NCBI RefSeq assembly: GCF_001640805.2
Contig: NC_066835.1
Location: forward strand, 22,531,771 to 22,595,770
Direction of reading: 5' to 3'
Source: Lates calcarifer
Lineage: Eukaryota > Chordata > Actinopteri > Centropomidae
Length of the DNA stretch: 64,000 nucleotides
Shown: positions 1 through 10,366 of the stretch, piece by piece
How positions within the stretch are numbered: position 1 is the stretch's first letter
Layout: the number at the start of each line of letters is the position of its first letter
The notes under the pieces: model-generated
What the model was told of the DNA's origin: nothing
The model's database searches: none
The model's input: the letters and a program-made list of their open reading frames with translations, nothing else
Made by a program: the position numbers and the translations under genes

Positions 1-960
1 TAAGATACTCTAACCTCACCAACAGGAAGGCACAGAGAGTCGTCTGACTCTTCATACGATCCACACAGCGCTGTGATTACATCTGGTATCACACAGAGTT
101 TTTGCAGGTAGTGTGTCCCGCCTGCTGCTCCAGCTAATTCAGACAGGGTGCTGGGGTCATATTATGCCTGTGAAGTCTCACTTTTTAAGCTGAAAGCGTG
201 GACACAAGCAGGAGAGACTTTTTCTGTAACTGGGAAAAAAGACTGTTGCCGTGGTTACTGAGCTGAGAGCAGGAAGTTTCATCCAGCCTGCAGCTGTTTA
301 TCATCCTCTCTCCTCTTCAGCACTGAGAGAACTGATAAATAATCAATCATGTAAAAAGCTGCAAACTTTGGTTTGAACTTTGGTTTTAATCTGTGGTTCA
401 GCTGCTGTTCATTCAGTTAAATAATTAAAGCCTGTTTAACTGAACAGTCTTTGTCTTCAAAAACCAAACCAACATAACACAGAACAAGAGATTCAGCACA
501 GAAAGATCTGAGCTCTGAGTTTGATGATGTACAAACTTTAAAATGAAAAATTCTTTTTTTCTCACCTGCCTGTCCCCTGCCTACATCACCCTTAATCTTT
601 GTTGAACCCATTTACCCTCTTCAGTAACCAGTGTCAGCTGCAGCTGCTGTAATTCTTACGGTTGAAGTGTTTAAATGCTTGTGTCTTTAATTTGTCAGGA
701 TTCAGCTGAGTGAAGTGTTCTCGTGTGCTGAAATGTAAATGTCAAACTGTTCATATAAAAGAGGAGTTGCTGTTTCCAGTTCACCTGGTTTGATTACAGG
801 TCAGATTAGGGACTGAAAGAAAAGGAGGATGATTATGTTGTGATGTGTAGTCAGAAGTCTTCTGCTGATTTGACAGTGTGAGGACATATCAGGGTGGAAG
901 TAACCAGGAGACCAGTGTATAATGGAAAGACTCACTAAGAGACAGGTTATCTGTAGTGGA
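1..960. other. Left-edge intergenic flank
   Basis: No gene is seen. Bases about 300-450 resemble the sequence that lies upstream of family-A V promoters elsewhere (about 6290-6420 and 45605-45750). Bases about 780-960 resemble the flank left of V4 and V21 (6550-6770, 46380-46610). This suggests that a family-A V once stood, or stands just beyond the edge, to the left of V1. Bases 1-300 are not recognised. Confidence 0.5.
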
Positions 961-997
961 AGGTAAACTGTGTGGTGTTTTCTATACAACAGATGAG

Positions 998-1000
<3 letters not shown>

Positions 1001-1049
<49 letters not shown>
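1001..1049. repeat. (TG)n microsatellite beside V1
   Basis: An uninterrupted TG dinucleotide tract of about 49 bases. It lies about 80 bases beyond the V1 nonamer on the side away from the V exon. Similar tracts sit at the same place beside most segments that have the long-CDR3 type of 3' end. Confidence 0.95.
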
Positions 1050-1051
<2 letters not shown>

Positions 1052-1129
1052 TCAGTGAACTGTATCAGTCTCTGCAGTAGCTTCCAGCTGCAGCAGTCAC
1101 TTCAGTTTCTGTTCAGTCTGACTGAGGGA

Positions 1130-1157
1130 GGTTTTTGTACAACACTTTTTCACTGTG
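1130..1157 (-). other. 12-RSS of V1
   Basis: Plus-strand GGTTTTTGT (1130-1138), 12-base spacer, CACTGTG (1151-1157). Read on the minus strand this is heptamer CACAGTG directly after the V exon, then nonamer ACAAAAACC. Both are consensus. Confidence 0.95.
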
Positions 1158-1646
1158 TGAACACCCACTGACTGTTGATATAGTGTTCACTCTGACAGTA
1201 ATAATCTCCTGAATCTTCAGCCTGGACTCCACTGATGGTCAGAGTGAAGTCCGTCTTTGTTCCACTGCCTGTAAAACGAACTGGAATCCCTGATGCTCGT
1301 TCACTAATGTAGCTAATGAGGAGTTTGGGAGTTTCTCCATTTCTTTGTTGGTACCAGGATAAAAGTTCTTTACCACTTGATGATCCTACAGAGACCTGTG
1401 GACTGACCGTACAGGTGATGGTGACGGAGCCTCCCACAGCAGATCTCAATACTCCAGGCTGAGTCACTGTGACCTGGCCTCTGGACTCTGAGGACACAGA
1501 GACAGAAACATAAAGCAGCGTCATGGTTTTGTGGGCTTCATTTCAGAGGGACGGATGTTGATAGAGGAGAGGAGTTTGATTCTCTGGACTTTACCTGTGA
1601 AGCAGCAGCAGAGGAGAGTCCAGATGAGGACGGAGATCAAAGTCAT
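1158..1646 (-). CDS. IgL kappa-like V segment V1 (family B)
   Basis: Germline light-chain variable segment, expressed only after joining to a J. Leader exon 1595-1646 encodes [17 protein letters not shown] and ends in phase 1. The intron (1488-1594) has GT/AG ends, and the V exon is 1158-1487. The mature part begins [13 protein letters not shown]. The first Cys is in the VTITC context, FR2 is [18 protein letters not shown]3 contains [18 protein letters not shown], and germline CDR3 is [12 protein letters not shown]. The reading frame is open throughout. An octamer-like site (ATGCAAAG, 1765-1772, which reads CTTTGCAT on the coding strand) lies about 120 bases upstream of the ATG, and a TTTATA box lies at 1727-1732. 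No intact J-C follows in this unit; the nearest C is broken. Confidence 0.9.
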
Positions 1647-1772
1647 GTTTTTGATGAGGAGGATTTCTGTGGCTTCTGTTGTCATGAAGGACAGCTGTCA
1701 GTCATCCAGTCTTCAACTCTCAGGACTATAAACTCTCCCAGAGCACTGGAGCATGGTGCTGCTGATGCAAAG

Positions 1773-2484
1773 TGGCTCTCTATGGAAATGCTCTGACTGA
1801 CTATAACAGGGACAGGGAAATCTAATTTAGTTAAAGTGAGAGATAGATCCCTGTCTCTGTTTTAAATTTTATTTGATTGGTTTGTAGTTCCAAATAATAA
1901 ATTCTGTTCTTAAATAGAACAGTTAGTTACTGGAGACGATATTTCATAATTCATTATTTTCTCCTCAGATGAAAACTATAGTGTGCTGACTTGTTTTAAT
2001 GTAATAAATATCAAGTTTAATCTACCAGTTGTATATTCAGTCAGTGTATTCTCAGGAACATTTCATGTGTTTTACTCAATCTTCCTCTCAACATGATGAA
2101 TTTAATGACATGTAACATCCTCACTATAACCACTGAAGATCATAACATCACTGCAGCTGATTGAACCACAGGATGGATTAGTATGATTCATGCTTGGAGT
2201 TGGAAAAAGTCTTTCAGCATTTAAAGAGTTAGTGAGCAGTGAAGTCAGTCTGTTGCCATGGTTCAGCAGTGATGCCTGTGTAAATGAGGAGACCATCTCT
2301 TATGAGATTTGGTTTGAACTAAATAAATTGGGGATCAAATAAAAGCCTCACGCTCTCGCTTCAGTGCATGATTTTGAATTCTTCAACACTGATGTTTAAG
2401 ATTGTTGGTTAAACTGAAGTAAGAGTTTCTTTAGTACTGAAACCGGTCTGTTGCCATGGTTCAGCAGTGATGCCTGTCAGTTGC
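1773..2484. other. V1 upstream flank, J absent
   Basis: No J segment or 23-spacer RSS is found here, although every other J-proximal V is followed by one within about 550 bases. A direct repeat of about 30 bases (2247-2279 and 2446-2477, TGTTGCCATGGTTCAGCAGT core) is present. Otherwise it is AT-rich sequence that I do not recognise. Confidence 0.6.
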
Positions 2485-2650
2485 CGTGGTTACTGAGCTG
2501 AGAGAGGGAAGTGAAACTCTGAAGACCGGTTTCATCCAGTCAGAGGAGGACCAACAGAACCAGCAGCCTCCTCTGCTGCAACCAACAGGGTGGAGTTTAT
2601 TTTCTCTTTGTATGAACTGTCTTCATCTTCGTCTCTGTCTCCTCCTCCAG

Positions 2651-2841
2651 TGGGTCGACTCACCCCCACCCTGACGGTGCTGCCCCCCTCCAGCGAGGAG
2701 CTGCAGCAGGGGAAGGCCACGCTCATGTGCCTGGCCAACAAGGGCTTCCCCTCAGGCTGGACCAGTGTTGGTCCTGAGCTGACTCACTGGGACTCTGCTG
2801 CTGGTTTTACTCTGCTACTGCTCTCACTCTGCTCTCTCTAA
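2651..2841 (+). pseudogene. Truncated IgL constant exon (psi-C)
   Basis: From about 2663 this matches the start of the C domain ([16 protein letters not shown], then [13 protein letters not shown]). After the W codon at 2758-2760 the remaining roughly 70 codons are deleted, and the sequence rejoins at the former 3' end (ACCAGTGTTGG at 2761-2771). The stop codon TAG of intact copies is TGG here, so the frame runs on to 2841. The core Trp of SLAW, the second Ig-fold Cys and the C-terminal Cys are all lost. The upstream intron and the first exon bases differ from those of C1-C5. It cannot encode a working constant domain. Confidence 0.9.
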
Positions 2842-2932
2842 CACTGTCTCTCTCTCTTTTATTTCACATGTTTCACTAGAAATATTTACCAGCTTCTCAC
2901 AGTGTTTCAATATTGTTTCTGTGTTTCCAGAT

Positions 2933-2938
2933 AATAAA
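2933..2938 (+). terminator. Polyadenylation signal of psi-C
   Basis: AATAAA at the same distance and in the same context as the signals after intact C exons. It is retained although the exon is broken. Confidence 0.7.
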
Positions 2939-2969
2939 AATCTGTTCATCAAATCAGTTGTTTTCATCT

Positions 2970-3790
2970 TTTCAAGTCTTGAAAGAAGAAAAAAAAATAC
3001 TGTAATTTCTCAATGATGAGATAGAAGGTGTAAGATTACATATATATCCAAATATGCTGTATATTCAGAGAGTATATAAACCTAGTCAGAACTCTGCAGT
3101 GTTGTTTGATTAGTACAGGCCAGTGATAGAAGTTGCATATGTCCATCATTTGTGATCAGAATCAATATGAAAACCTTCATTTCTGTAAAAACTTCTCTTC
3201 AATCGTCATTGCAGATTTTTTGTAATGATAACCCTTTGCAACAAAACCCATGGTAGAAACATTTCAATGAAGAATCATCCAGTTATCTTTTATTACTGAA
3301 GTGTGTCAATGACAAGAACTCTGACATTGTTGTTCCTTTAGGAGGAACCAAAAAGCATGAAACATGCATTAAATAACACAACAAAAGTCTCAAAATGATT
3401 TTTTAAATTTGAAATAAAAAGCAACATGTAACTAAATAAAGTGTGAGCTGTAATTCTAATCATGCAAAAATTTACATACGAATTCTTCCAGAGAGTTCAA
3501 CCACAAAGACAAATGAACAAGATGAAAAAAGGAAAGAAATAATAAGACTGAATTGTATCTTAATCATGAAATTTTTTTTTTTCATTGGAATCAAAAGCAC
3601 ACAATATCTCACAGTGGAATAATGAGTTATTTTACACTAAGTAAAGTTAGATTTTATTCAAGTAAAATTTTGCATTTTAATAAAGAAATATTTTTGAGTT
3701 CATATAGAAATGGTTTAAGATTTAAAAAATTGAATATAAGTTTTTACATTAAAAACTGTATATTTTGTTTTAAAATGTTCACTGTGGAAC
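2970..3790. other. psi-C to V2 intergenic region
   Basis: AT-rich and without a gene. Much of it resembles the regions after C1, C4 and C5 (9400-10280, 49250-50340, 62060-62830), so it is old shared 3' flank. Confidence 0.6.
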
Positions 3791-3879
3791 ATATTATCTA
3801 CATTTTTGTGTTTTGTGCTTCCAGTGTCTTAGTGTCAGTGCAGCTGTTGAGTCAGATCAGTTCCTCTGCAGCTGAGGGA

Positions 3880-3907
3880 GGTTTTTGTACGACGTTGTAT
3901 CACTGTG
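3880..3907 (-). other. 12-RSS of V2
   Basis: GGTTTTTGT 3880-3888, 12-base spacer, CACTGTG 3901-3907 on the plus strand. Two CAGCTG E-boxes lie just beyond (3841-3846, 3869-3874), a block repeated beside family-A segments. Confidence 0.95.
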
Positions 3908-4469
3908 TGAACCCGCTGTAACTCTGCTGACAGTAGTAAACTCCTGCATCTTCAGCCTGAACTCTGCTGATGGTCAGAGTGAAGTCAGGGTCAGATCCAC
4001 TTCCACTAAAACGATCTGAAACTCCAGAGTGACGGGTTGTAGCATATCTAATCAGGAGTTTAGGAGCTTCTCCAGGTTTCTGAAGGTACCAGTTGAGGTA
4101 GCTACTAACACTTGAACTGGCTTTACATCTGATAGAGACAGTCTGTCCCAGAACAACAGACTGAGATCCAGGAGACTGAGTCAGGATGATTTCTCCTGAT
4201 GAACCTGGAAAACATGAAAAACAGGAGAAGGATTATTGAGACAAATCCAGCTTGGAGAAAGACGATCAACATCTAAACAGAAGAGGATCATTTCTTTAAC
4301 ATGGAGAATAGATGGAAGAAGGTCAATGCTGCTTGTTTGAGTGTTTCTCCATCATAGAAGAACATCATTGTGGTGAACCTGGTTGCATCCTGAAGTGTCA
4401 AAGTTTTCAGAAGAGAGTCTCACCCTGAACAAGGAGCCCCAGGGTGGCCAGCAGTAGAGTCAGAGACAT
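3908..4469 (-). CDS. IgL kappa-like V segment V2 (family A)
   Basis: Leader exon 4424-4469 encodes [15 protein letters not shown] and ends in phase 1. The intron is 4205-4423, and the V exon 3908-4204 starts [18 protein letters not shown]. The reading frame is open. CDR1 region is [12 protein letters not shown]2 is [16 protein letters not shown]3 has [18 protein letters not shown], and germline CDR3 is the short QQSYSGF. The promoter has an octamer-like ATGCAAAC at 4570-4577 (GTTTGCAT on the coding strand), about 100 bases from the ATG, and a TTAAGAG motif about 30 bases nearer. It is the most J-distal V of the J1-C1 cluster. Confidence 0.9.
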
Positions 4470-4579
4470 GATGATTGTGCTGCTGGTGTGTCAGTGGCTC
4501 TGAAAGGCCTGGACAGCCACTGATCAACACTGGCCTCTTAACGGCTGGGAGCAGAGAGGCAGGACAGATATGCAAACAC

Positions 4580-5460
4580 ACAGAGTCAGTCAACTGTAGC
4601 TGTCCTCAACACATCAGACTGTTTCCTCCTCACTGATGGGACTACTGACCATTTAAATCTTCCTCATGCACATTAATAGAAATCTTGCTGGATTTTCATG
4701 ATCAGAAATATAAAGTCAGGTGTCATCAGCATAAAGAGATATCCAGTAACTCTTTTTAGTAACTGAATACATTGGTTGTGATATGTGGTTTATCTTTGTT
4801 CACAGATTTCTGATATGTTGAAGGGTCAGTCATCATTAGATCCTCTCAGCAGTGAGAGACTGGGCAGTGTTAGGATGTAGGAGAATGGGTAGAACTGTTC
4901 AGTAGTAAATGATATTTGGTTGAACTTTGTTCACTTATGAATCATTTGTGTGCTTATAGTAGATTGTGATTGTCAGCAGTAACAGTAAAAATCCAGTGTT
5001 GACAGTTGTGTGGTGTTGTGTGTGCTTGTAAAGCACAGGTGAGGAGGAGAAGGTAAAATGCCATTCGGTGCTTCAACAGGGAGGAGAGTAGGTGGTAGAC
5101 TGTTATTATTTACATGTACATTTCTTTATTTTAGTGACAACAAAAGAGAAAAATAATGTCTTTGTTGTTAAGTTTTTAAGTTTTAAGTTTTTTAAGTGGC
5201 TGAGATATGATGAATCCTGGGGATAAACCAGCCCCTGAAATATGAACACATGAATGCCCTCTCTAAGGTTGGTTCAAGCACTGAAACAAATTAAACTTAC
5301 TCAGTGTTTTTTTTGTATGTGTGCTAAGAGTCATATTGTTTTAGTTAATTGATGTGTTTAGAAAATGTTTTAATTTGTCACAGTAATTTGAAATAAATTT
5401 AGTTTTCTGATTCTATAAATGTCAACATTAGTATTTGTCCATTAAATGTATTTGTCAAAC
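4580..5460. other. V2 to V3 intergenic region
   Basis: No gene. Similar sequence recurs at about 11050-11930, 29830-31060 and 63610-64000, each time upstream of a family-A promoter. Confidence 0.6.
4701..4745 (-). repeat. LINE reverse-transcriptase active-site relic
   Basis: The minus strand reads ISLYADDT, stop, LYIS, which is a decayed YADDTQLYIS motif of an L2-type LINE with Q changed to a stop. Copies in similar places are at about 11165-11200, 14551-14600, 29946-29985, 33690-33729 and 63722-63770. Shorter cores (TCATCAGCATAAAGAGA) are at 9830, 25364, 41102, 49657 and 62460. Confidence 0.6.
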
Positions 5461-5521
5461 CTCTGTTGTTTTAGTGTCAGTGCAGCTGTTGAGTCAGATC
5501 AGTTCCTCTGCAGCTGAGGGA

Positions 5522-5549
5522 GGTTTTTGTACGACGTTGTTTCACTGTG
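5522..5549 (-). other. 12-RSS of V3
   Basis: GGTTTTTGT 5522-5530, 12-base spacer, CACTGTG 5543-5549 on the plus strand; consensus. Confidence 0.95.
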
Positions 5550-6128
5550 TTCTCAGTGATTCCCGACTCTGTCCACAGTAATAAACTCCTGAATCTTCAG
5601 CCTGAACTCTACTGATGGTCAGAGTGTAGTCAGTGTTACTAGATGCAGTTCCTCTAAAACGATCTGAAACTCCAGAGTGACGACCTGTAGCTCTATAAAT
5701 CAGGAGTTTAGGGGCCTCCCCAGGTTTCTGAAGGTACCAGTGGAGCCACTTGAGATCACTATGCTCAACACTTGAACTGGTTGTACATCTGATAGAGACA
5801 GTCTGTCCCAGAACAACAGACAGAGATCCAGGAGACTGAGTCAGGGTGATGTCTCCTGATGAACCTGAAAACATGAAACAGAGGAGAAGGGTTATTGAGA
5901 CAAATCCAGCTTGAAGAAAGATGATCAACATCCAAACAGAAGAGGATCATTTCTTTAACATGGAGAATAGATGGAAGAAGGTCGATGCTGCTTGTTTGAG
6001 TGTTTCTCCATCATAGCAGAACATCATTGTGGTGAACCTGGTTGCATCCTGAAGTGTCAAAGTTTTCAGAAGAGAGTCTCACCCTGAACAAGGAGCCCCA
6101 GGGTGGCCAGCAGTAGAGTCAGAGACAT
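5550..6128 (-). CDS. IgL kappa-like V segment V3 (family A)
   Basis: Leader exon 6083-6128, intron 5865-6082, V exon 5550-5864. FR1 is [20 protein letters not shown]1 is long ([14 protein letters not shown]), six residues more than V2. FR2 is [16 protein letters not shown], and FR3 has the variant [16 protein letters not shown]. Germline CDR3 is GQSRESLR, charged and unlike the usual QQSxxxPF. The reading frame is open. The acceptor tract reads TTTTCAG rather than TTTTCCAG. The octamer-like site is at 6229-6236. Confidence 0.9.
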
Positions 6129-6239
6129 GATGATTGTGCTGCCGGCGTGTCAGTGGCTCTGAAAGGCCTGGACAGCCACTGATCAACACTGGCCTCTTAA
6201 CGGCTGGGAGCAGAGAGGCAGGACAGATATGCAAACACA

Positions 6240-6780
6240 CAGAGTCAGTCAACTGTAGCTGTCCTCAACACATCAGGCTGTTTCCTCCTCACTACTGACA
6301 GAGTTTAGAAATGATCCATAATTAAATTCATTTAAAATATAAGAACTTTAACTGGTGGTTCAACTGCTGCTGATTATGTTAAATAATTAAACAAAATAGA
6401 ACCAAAACCCAACAGGGAGGAAGCCAGAGGGGACAGAGAGAAAGACTGGCTGCTACCAGTTTATATAGTGCAGCTAGACCAGGTGAGCTGAATATACCTG
6501 ACGACCAAATTCTGCCCATCAGGGTCTTTCAGGGGGAGATGCTCAGGCGGGGTCGTCACAGATGATTAAACTGTGATGTGTATTTGGACGTTTTGTGTTG
6601 TCTGCTGATTTGATGATGTTTGACTGAGCAGTCTGAAATGTTGGTGCATTTCTGGATGGAAGAAACCAGGAGACCAGTTTATGATAGAATGAGTCACTGA
6701 GAAAGAGAGTCTGTCTCTGCTGGACTTTGTAACCTACTTTCTGTATAGGAAGATAAACTGTGTGGTGTTTTATGTGCAAG
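6240..6780. other. V3 to V4 intergenic region
   Basis: No gene. It is related to the regions left of V1 and V21. There is no TG tract here, only a short TCTCTGTGTGTCCTCAG, so the microsatellite is missing or has collapsed beside V4. Confidence 0.6.
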
Positions 6781-6881
6781 AGATGAGGTGTCTCTGTGTG
6801 TCCTCAGTGAACTGTATCAGTCTCTGCAGTAGCTTCCAGCTGCAGCAGTCACTTCAGTTTCTGTTCAGTCTGACTGAGGGA

Positions 6882-6909
6882 GATTTTTGTACGACGCTTT
6901 TTCACTGTG
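6882..6909 (-). other. 12-RSS of V4
   Basis: Nonamer GATTTTTGT (6882-6890; ACAAAAATC on the coding strand, one change from consensus), 12-base spacer, consensus CACTGTG at 6903-6909. Confidence 0.93.
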
Positions 6910-7391
6910 TGAACACAGCTTGACTGTTGATAGAGTGAACACTCTGACAGTAATAATCTCCTGAATCTTCAGCCTGGACTCCACTGATGGTCAGAGTGAA
7001 GTCAACTCCATTCCCTGATCCACTTCCACTGAACCTGGAGGAGATTCCCAAAAGTCTGGTTGATGTTAGGTAGATCAGAAGTTTAGGAGCTTCTCCAGTT
7101 TTGTGATGGTACCAGGACAGGTAGTATTGTGCACCTGAGTAGTGATACACTTGTGAACTGGCCCTACAGTCAATAGAGACAGTTTGACCCAGCTGTACTG
7201 TTTTGGCTGCTGGCTGAGTCAAGACAACATTTTGTCCAACAGACCCTGAGGAGAGAGAAGAAACACTGGACATGAGATGGTGAGGTGAAACTCAGCTACA
7301 CTCCAAATGATTTTCACAGGACAGAAAAATGATTTTCCTCACCCTGAGTGAAGCAGAGGAGAGTCCAGATGAGGACGGAGGTCAAAGCCAT
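6910..7391 (-). CDS. IgL kappa-like V segment V4 (family C, J-proximal)
   Basis: Leader exon 7343-7391 encodes [16 protein letters not shown], where Ala replaces the Thr found at residue 2 in the other family-C leaders. The intron is only 97 bases (7246-7342). V exon 6910-7245 begins [23 protein letters not shown]1 is SSQVYHYSGAQYYLSW. FR2 reads [15 protein letters not shown], with His-His instead of His-Gln. FR3 is [17 protein letters not shown], and germline CDR3 is QSVHSINSQAVF. The reading frame is open. The octamer-like site is ATGCAAAG at 7510-7517. It is the V nearest J1. Confidence 0.9.
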
Positions 7392-7574
7392 GTTTTTGAT
7401 GAGGAGGATTTCTGTGGCTTCTGTTGTCATGAAGGACAGCTGTCAGTCATCCAGTCTTCAACTCTCAGGACTATAAACTCTCCCAGAGCACTGGAGCATG
7501 GTGCTGCTGATGCAAAGTGGCTCTCTATGGAAATGTTCTCACTGACTCCAACAGGGACTTGGAGATCACTCTGA

Positions 7575-7900
7575 TGATGCTGTTTCTATATGGATCAATC
7601 ACTTTATCAATGTATTAGTTCATATTTTTCAATTCAATTCAATTATCAGTTTTGTGTGGATTTTAATTAATGACTCAAGAGAATTTTCCTTTAAAACCTC
7701 AATTTATCACTCACTACTTTGAAGCCACAAGGATCAGTTTTAGTTCCAAGATAATGCAAAATATATGTATTTAATGAAGTGAACTATTTAGAAAAATATT
7801 AGATATTGTTGAATTTCCTATGAAATAACTAGTTTTTGAAAACAGGAACTGGTTTATTTGAGTTTGTTGTTGTCAAAGTCAGAGAGCCGTGTCTCTCTAC
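7575..7900. other. V4 promoter to J1 spacer
   Basis: AT-rich and without a gene. From about 7830 it becomes the conserved J flank (GAAAACAGGAACTGG) that precedes the first J in every cluster. Confidence 0.7.
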
Positions 7901-7907
7901 AGTCAGA

Positions 7908-7946
7908 GGTTTTTGTACGACCACTCAGTCAGTTTGTATCACTGTG
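7908..7946 (+). other. 23-RSS of J1
   Basis: GGTTTTTGT 7908-7916, 23-base spacer, CACTGTG 7940-7946, directly before the J. A 12/23 pairing with the V signals is therefore possible. Confidence 0.95.
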
Positions 7947-7984
7947 GAGGACTTTTGGTGGAGGAACCAGACTGGATGTTGGAA
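7947..7984 (+). CDS. IgL J segment J1
   Basis: A 38-base joining segment that reads [12 protein letters not shown] and then one base of the Ser codon completed by C1. FGGG is the FGXG bulge motif of light-chain J. The splice donor GTAAGT starts at 7985. It is the only J in this cluster, and the Arg at its first codon is unique among the eight. Confidence 0.95.
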
Positions 7985-8872
7985 GTAAGTTTCTAATCAA
8001 ATATTAAATATTGTATCATCAGTTCAGCCTCTAATTTCTGTGTCTGAACATTTGGAGCAGATATAAATTTCCATTGGGCTGATCTAAATCTCTTTCAAAT
8101 CTCTATTTTATTCTTCATTTCTCCTGTTTGACCATGAAGCTGAACTCAGAGCAGCTTTACTGAACTTTTCTTTACATGTTCCACTTCATTTGTGAAATGT
8201 GAACAATTTGAACTGCAGGAGAGATTAAAGAACAACAATCCTGCTGTAAAAATGTTTTCACATTTAGTCTTTACATTTGAAACTGTTTTCAAGTTGAGTT
8301 CAAATGATTGTGAACAGTGTGAGTGAAGTTCAGTTTTTAAAAATTCTGTCAAATCTCTGATCTTTCATTCTTTTTGTCCAAATTTGAAATAATTTCAAAA
8401 CCTTCCTGAGGCTCATTTTTAAATATGGTTGTCAGTTATTTTTGTTGATAATGTTCTTTAACAGTAAATCTGATTAACTGTTGTGCTCTTGATAGTTTTG
8501 ACAGTAAATGTGTTTCATGATAAATGTACCAGGACAGTCAACATTTCCAGAAATGATTTTCTCATTTAATTACTTGATATAAAGTCCAGTAAAACACAGT
8601 TGTTGAAATGTAAAATCAGCTTCTTTTGTTTCCAGTGTAGTTTGATATATTTCAGGTCATATGAGGACTCTTTGTGTGCTGATATGCATGAGAGGTTTCT
8701 TAGCGGGAAGTGAAACAGTGTGTGAGTGAGTGACTGGTGGAGCAGAAAAACCATCTGACAGAAACTCCTTAAAGGAGAAAATCCACTCTCACACAGTAAA
8801 GGTGTCCAAGCGTGTGGTGTTTGATTGACAGCTGTGTGGTCCCTGTCCTCTAAGCTGATTGGTGTCTCCTAG
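7985..8872 (+). other. J1-C1 intron
   Basis: 888 bases with GT/AG ends. It is nearly identical in length and sequence in all five clusters. Short antisense open frames in it are conserved only because the whole intron is duplicated. Confidence 0.85.
8630..8834. promoter_or_regulatory. Candidate intronic light-chain enhancer, cluster 1
   Basis: GGAAGTGAAA (8706-8715) fits the Ets-IRF composite element (GGAANNGAAA) known from mammalian light-chain enhancers. Nearby are an octamer-like ATATGCAT (8682-8689), an E-box CATATG (8658-8663) and CAGCTG (8829-8834). The function is inferred from motifs only. Confidence 0.45.
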
Positions 8873-9189
8873 GTGATACTCGTCCCACCCTGACGGTGCT
8901 GCCCCCCTCCAGCGAGGAGCTGCAGCAGGGGAAGGCCACGCTCATGTGCCTGGCCAACAAGGGCTTCCCCTCAGGCTGGAGTCTGGCCTGGAAGGTGGAC
9001 GGCAGCAGCAACAGCAGCTGGAAGGAGACCAAGAGCCCCGGGGTGCTGGGTAAGGACGGCCTCTACAGCTGGAGCAGCACCCTGAGGCTCAATGCAGACC
9101 AGTGGGGGAAGGTGGGCTCTGTGACCTGTGAGGCCACCCAGGGCTCCCAGCCTCTGGTCTCAGAGACACTGAGGAGAGACCAGTGTTAG
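8873..9189 (+). CDS. IgL constant exon C1 (kappa-like, L1 type)
   Basis: A single exon after acceptor CCTAG. It starts in phase 1 (a Ser codon shared with J, then [16 protein letters not shown]) and ends at TAG 9187-9189, giving about 105 residues. The Ig C1-set marks are present: Cys in LMCLANKGF, Trp in SLAWKVDG, Cys in SVTCEAT. The terminal RRDQC Cys would bond to the heavy chain. The serine run is interrupted (SSNSSWKE), and K-E replaces E-E of the other copies, as does QPLV for QTLV, so C1 is the most distinct intact C. Confidence 0.95.
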
Positions 9190-9350
9190 TCCTGAGCTGA
9201 CTCACTGGGACTCTGCTGCTGGTTTTACTCTGCTACTGCTCTCACTCTGCTCTCTCTAACACTGTCTCTCTCTCTTTTATTTCACATGTTTCACTAGAAA
9301 TATTTACCAGCTTCTCGCAGTGTTTCAATATTGTTTCTGTGTTTCCAGAT

Positions 9351-9356
9351 AATAAA
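9351..9356 (+). terminator. Polyadenylation signal of C1
   Basis: AATAAA about 160 bases after the stop codon, followed by a T-rich stretch (TTGTTTTCATC). Confidence 0.8.
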
Positions 9357-10290
9357 AATCTCTTCATCAAATCAGTTGTTTTCATCTTTATTATTTTGGA
9401 AGTGACAAAAAAATCAAAGGTGCAAGATTACATATATATCCAAATATGCTGTATATTCAGAGAGTATATAAAGTCAGAACTCCTCAGTTTTGTTTGATTA
9501 CTGCAAACCAGCGATGCAAATTACACGTTAATAATTTGTGATTAGAATCAACATGAAAACCTTCATGTCTGTAAACCTTCTCTTCAATCGTCACTGCAGA
9601 TTTTTCTGTGATAATAAATCTTTGTAAAAAAAAAAAAAGAAAAGTAAAAAAAAAAAAAAACTGGTAGAAACATTTCAATGAAAAATCATCCAGTTATCCA
9701 GTTAAGTGTGTTAATGGTAAGAACTCATTATTGTTCCTTTAGGTGGATCCAAAGAACATGAAAATCCTTTGTATAAAACAATAAAAGTCTCAAAAATGTT
9801 TCTTTAAATCTGAAACAAAAAGCCACACATCATCAGCATAAAGAGAAATAAAATGAATGTGATCTGTAATTCTGACCTTTGAAATATTTACATACATATT
9901 CTACCAAAGAGATCAAACATAGACAAATGAACCAGATGAAAAAATGATGATGAATAAACTGTTACAGAATTAAGTCCTCCATAAATCCTTTTTGATGTCA
10001 ATCATAAATTATGCTTGATTGCTGGAGCACAAAGCACAGAATGTGACTAAAATATGTGAGTTGAATAATGAGTTATTTTACATGAAGGAAATTAGATCTT
10101 GTTTGAGTAAATTTTAATTAATCAAAGACTGTGTGAGTTCAAAATAAAAATGGTGTGAAGAAAATTAAATAAATACAAAAATAAATAAATAAAATATAAC
10201 CTTCAAGGTTAAATTCAATATATTTAGTGTTTACATTTTCAAAGTCGATCATTATAAATTACATTATTTATTACAACCTCTGTTGTTTTA
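9357..10290. other. C1 to V5 intergenic region
   Basis: No gene. It contains an A-rich tract (9626-9660). It corresponds to 49205-50350 and 62050-62850 after C4 and C5, and it is the unoccupied version of the site where a LINE tail sits at 49.7-50.0 kb (see 9850-9890). Confidence 0.65.
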
Positions 10291-10338
10291 GTGTCAGTGC
10301 AGCTGTTGAGTCAGATCAGTTCCTCTGCAGCTGAGGGA

Positions 10339-10366
10339 GGTTTTTGTACGACGTTGTATCACTGTG
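10339..10366 (-). other. 12-RSS of V5
   Basis: GGTTTTTGT 10339-10347, 12-base spacer, CACTGTG 10360-10366; consensus. Confidence 0.95.

Noticed and set aside
92..116. Possible extra RSS near the left edge (CACACAGAGTTTTTGCAGG)
   Set aside because: There is no 12- or 23-base spacing to a proper heptamer/nonamer pair and no V or J coding sequence beside it.
1531..1731. Plus-strand open frames over the family B and C leader exons (1531-1731, 14236-14565 and similar)
   Set aside because: They are the complementary strand of leader exon and promoter and appear in every copy. They have no domain, and the minus strand gives a coherent signal peptide with splice sites.
2934..2990. CRISPR array or bacterial operon features
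   Set aside because: Introns, RSS, poly(A) signals and vertebrate Ig domains show a vertebrate genome. Repeats here are microsatellites or segmental copies, not spaced direct repeats.
8146..8352. Antisense open frame of 68 codons in the J-C intron, repeated in all clusters (also 23732, 39472, 47986, 60830)
   Set aside because: It lies inside a spliced intron that is duplicated as a whole. Small indels between copies change the N-terminus, and there is no protein motif, so it is a shadow of intron conservation.
8850..9032. Antisense and shifted-frame open frames over the C exons (for example 24534-24722 with a Gln run)
   Set aside because: They arise from the GC-rich, stop-poor C exon. The forward frame has the full Ig domain signature.
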